This document shows positions 14,938 through 16,819 of a DNA stretch of 16,819 nucleotides, piece by piece. The DNA comes from JAZRGE01 sp045644025 (GTDB lineage Bacteria > Bacillota > Clostridia > Oscillospirales > Acutalibacteraceae), in the NCBI GenBank assembly GCA_045644025.1, contig JAZRGE010000113.1, positions 1-16,819 of the forward strand, read 5' to 3'. The position numbers and the translations under genes are program-made. Position 1 is the stretch's first letter, and every line of letters starts with the position of its first letter. The notes under the pieces are model-generated. The model did no database searches and had not been told where the DNA came from. It saw only the letters and a program-made list of their open reading frames with translations.

Positions 14938-16275
14938 ATGGCGATAAAAATTGGAATGGTATCGCTGGGCTGCCCCAAGAACCAGGTGGATGCCGAGATG
15001 ATATTGGCCGACTTAAAGGCCGCCGGATATGAGATAACCCCCAACGAAGCTGAAGCAGAAGTAATTATTGTGAACACCTGCGGCTTTTTGGAAAACGCTG
15101 TAAGCGAGGCTATTGAAAACATTGTGGAGGTAGCCGAATATAAGGCCGACGGCACGCTGAAGCTTCTGGTGGTAACAGGCTGTATGGCCGAAAGATACCG
15201 CGAGCAGATAAACGAAAACCTGCCCGAAGTGGATGTGGTTGTGGGCATTGGAAAGAACAGCGAGATTGCCGATATTATCGGCAAAGCGTTGGCCGGCCAA
15301 AAGGATAGTTGTTTTGGCAAAAAGGAAGACATGCCGCTCGAAGGCGAGCGCGTGCTCTCCACCGCTCCCTACACCGCCTACCTTAAAATTGCCGATGGTT
15401 GCGACAACTGCTGCACCTACTGCGCAATTCCTATGATCCGCGGCCGTTTCCGCAGCCGCAGAATAGAATCCGTGGTGGCCGAGGCCGAAAAGCTGGTAAT
15501 GGGCGGAGTGAGAGAAATAGTGCTTGTGGCCCAGGATACCACCCGCTACGGCGAGGATATCTATGGCAAGGCAGCATTAGATGAGCTGCTCTACAAGCTT
15601 AACGAGATAAGCGGCCTTGAATGGATACGAATTCTCTACACCTATCCCGAAAGAATCGATGCAAAGCTGATCACTGCCATAAAAGAATGCGATAAGGTGG
15701 CCAAATATCTAGATATTCCCATTCAGCATTGCAATGGCAGAATACTAAAAAATATGAACCGCTCGGGAGATAAGAATACCTTAAGCGCACTTATGAACAC
15801 CCTTAGGGCAGAAATCCCCGGCATCACGATCCGCACCACCATTATCACCGGTTTCCCCGGAGAGACCGAGGAAGATTTCCAAGAGCTCTGCGATTTTCTG
15901 AGCGAAGTTAAGTTTGATAGGTTGGGTTGCTTCCCCTATTCTCAGGAACCCGATACCCCGGCCGCCGATTTTCCCGATCAGGTAGATCTGCAGCTCAGGC
16001 AAGACAGATCAGAGATAATTATGAACGATCAGCTTAACGTTGTGAGAGATAAGAACGAAGCTAAGGCAGGAAATGTGGAAAAAGTGCTCATAGAGGGCTA
16101 CGACGACTACATCCGCTGCTACTTTGGCCGAAGTGAAGCCGATGCCCCTGAAATAGACGGTAAGGTTTTCTTCTTCTCGCCCAAGCCGCTGGAAATCGGA
16201 ACATTTGTAAACGTGCTTATAAACGACACAGTGGAATATGATCTGCTGGGAGAATTATGGGAGGAACAAGAATGA
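14938..16275 (+). CDS. rimO: Ribosomal protein S12 methylthiotransferase RimO
   Basis: A 445-residue radical-SAM enzyme with two iron-sulfur clusters that adds a methylthio group to the conserved aspartate of ribosomal protein S12. The N-terminal domain holds one cluster (C12, C48, C82). The radical-SAM domain holds the other (C155-x3-C159-x2-C162, in ADGCDNCCTYCAIP). A C-terminal TRAM domain (about 378-440) ends the protein. GCPKNQVDAE at the start and AIPMIRGRFRSR separate it from the tRNA enzyme MiaB. It begins four bases after recX; GAGGAATG upstream serves as ribosome binding site. Its stop overlaps the pgsA start (ATGA). Confidence 0.95.
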   Translation: MAIKIGMVSLGCPKNQVDAEMILADLKAAGYEITPNEAEAEVIIVNTCGFLENAVSEAIENIVEVAEYKADGTLKLLVVTGCMAERYREQINENLPEVDVVVGIGKNSEIADIIGKALAGQKDSCFGKKEDMPLEGERVLSTAPYTAYLKIADGCDNCCTYCAIPMIRGRFRSRRIESVVAEAEKLVMGGVREIVLVAQDTTRYGEDIYGKAALDELLYKLNEISGLEWIRILYTYPERIDAKLITAIKECDKVAKYLDIPIQHCNGRILKNMNRSGDKNTLSALMNTLRAEIPGITIRTTIITGFPGETEEDFQELCDFLSEVKFDRLGCFPYSQEPDTPAADFPDQVDLQLRQDRSEIIMNDQLNVVRDKNEAKAGNVEKVLIEGYDDYIRCYFGRSEADAPEIDGKVFFFSPKPLEIGTFVNVLINDTVEYDLLGELWEEQE

Positions 16276-16819
16276 ACACACCCAACAAGCTTACAATTTT
16301 ACGAATTATAATGACACCTATATTTATGGCCACGCTGCTTATTGCATTTCCCCATAACACCATCGTGGCTCTGGCAATCTTTGCCGCCGCATCCATCACC
16401 GATGCAATAGACGGCAATATGGCCAGGAAATACAATCTTATCACCGATTTTGGCAAATTCCTTGATCCTCTGGCTGATAAAATGCTCACAACCGCCGCTT
16501 TCCTTTGCTTCATCCAGCTTGGCTGGGGTGTGGGAATCACCTGGATCACTTTTATTGTGCTGGTGCGCGAATTCTTTATCACTTCCCTGCGCCTTGTTTC
16601 TCTCGGTTCGGGCAAAGTGGTGGCCGCCAATATTTGGGGCAAACTTAAAACTATTTCCCAGATGGTTTCCATTATCACGGTGATGGCTTTCGAATATTTT
16701 ATAGGTGTGTTTTCCTTCTTAGCTCCCTTCGCAGGCGCTATGCGAATCATCTACAACATTCTTCTCTGGATCTCGGCAATACTCGCCGTTATCTCGGGCG
16801 TGATCTATTTCTGGGATAA
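16272..16819 (+). CDS. pgsA: CDP-diacylglycerol-glycerol-3-phosphate phosphatidyltransferase (partial, cut by the window end)
   Basis: An integral membrane enzyme making phosphatidylglycerol phosphate from CDP-diacylglycerol and glycerol-3-phosphate. The CDP-alcohol transferase motif is complete: D44-x2-D47-G48-x2-A51-R52-x8-G61-x3-D65-x3-D69. It starts with NKLTILRIIMTP, typical of PgsA, and has several hydrophobic helices. The frame is open to the last base, with 182 codons visible and no in-frame stop; the TAA at the very end is out of frame. Family length suggests only a few residues are missing. The ATG overlaps the rimO stop, so it is coupled to rimO. Confidence 0.92.
   Translation, partial: MNTPNKLTILRIIMTPIFMATLLIAFPHNTIVALAIFAAASITDAIDGNMARKYNLITDFGKFLDPLADKMLTTAAFLCFIQLGWGVGITWITFIVLVREFFITSLRLVSLGSGKVVAANIWGKLKTISQMVSIITVMAFEYFIGVFSFLAPFAGAMRIIYNILLWISAILAVISGVIYFWD

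Noticed and set aside
14676..15362. 228-codon open frame on the minus strand
   Set aside because: It lies opposite recX and rimO, which have clear family motifs; composition is low-complexity (Ser/Phe-rich) and no ribosome binding site supports it.
16817..16819. TAA at the end of the window as the pgsA stop
   Set aside because: The pgsA frame reads GAT at 16815-16817, so this TAA is out of frame and the gene runs on.
1..16819. CRISPR array, insertion sequence, phage genes or toxin-antitoxin pair
   Set aside because: No direct-repeat arrays, transposase motifs, terminal inverted repeats or small paired genes were found; the window reads as ordinary chromosomal operons.

Overview
The window looks like chromosomal DNA from a low-to-mid-GC Gram-positive anaerobe of the class Clostridia, plausibly an Oscillospirales/Ruminococcaceae-like gut lineage. 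The evidence is strong purine-rich ribosome binding sites before most genes, a YqhQ (DUF1385)-prmC pair, a recA-recX pair, a Gram-positive-type D,D-carboxypeptidase and promoters with extended -10 boxes. The taxonomic call is inference. Fifteen protein genes are visible, fourteen of them on the + strand, and they fill nearly all the sequence. I see no rRNA, tRNA, insertion sequence, prophage or CRISPR array, and no gene-free stretch longer than 300 bases.

Layout. Bases 1-144 are an AT-rich divergent promoter region, with a second promoter and a ribosome binding site pointing out of the left edge. Bases 145-1790 hold a ROK-family sugar kinase-like gene translationally coupled to a GmhA-like SIS isomerase, closed by a terminator. 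Bases 1939-5558 hold an apparent operon: a Cu(I)-type P-type ATPase with a copper-chaperone-like domain at its C-terminus, then two half-size ChrA-type transporters. A bidirectional terminator separates this from a convergent D,D-carboxypeptidase (minus strand, 5597-6913). A divergent promoter region (6914-7009) leads to a metallophosphoesterase (7010-7708). Bases 7798-13083 form a five-gene run: lipoprotein with FG-GAP-like repeats, OmpR-type response regulator, sensor histidine kinase, YqhQ and PrmC. Bases 13169 to the right edge hold recA-recX-rimO-pgsA with its own promoter; pgsA runs off the window.

How the genes work together. The copper ATPase and its chaperone-like domain would export Cu(I), and the two short ChrA halves probably form a heteromeric anion transporter. 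The lipoprotein, response regulator and kinase look like one surface-sensing module. PrmC, RimO and RecA/RecX are housekeeping functions (release-factor methylation, S12 methylthiolation, recombination), and PgsA starts phosphatidylglycerol synthesis.

The least ordinary observations are these. (1) The copper ATPase has an internal ATG with its own Shine-Dalgarno sequence that would release a 69-residue free CopZ-like chaperone. (2) The metallophosphoesterase has lost two ligands that both belong to the second metal site. (3) The D,D-carboxypeptidase has Ala in place of Asn in its SxN motif. (4) The ROK protein lacks all three zinc cysteines. (5) A lipoprotein is built into a two-component operon. 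None of these proves a new system; the copper locus and the metallophosphoesterase are the best candidates for follow-up.
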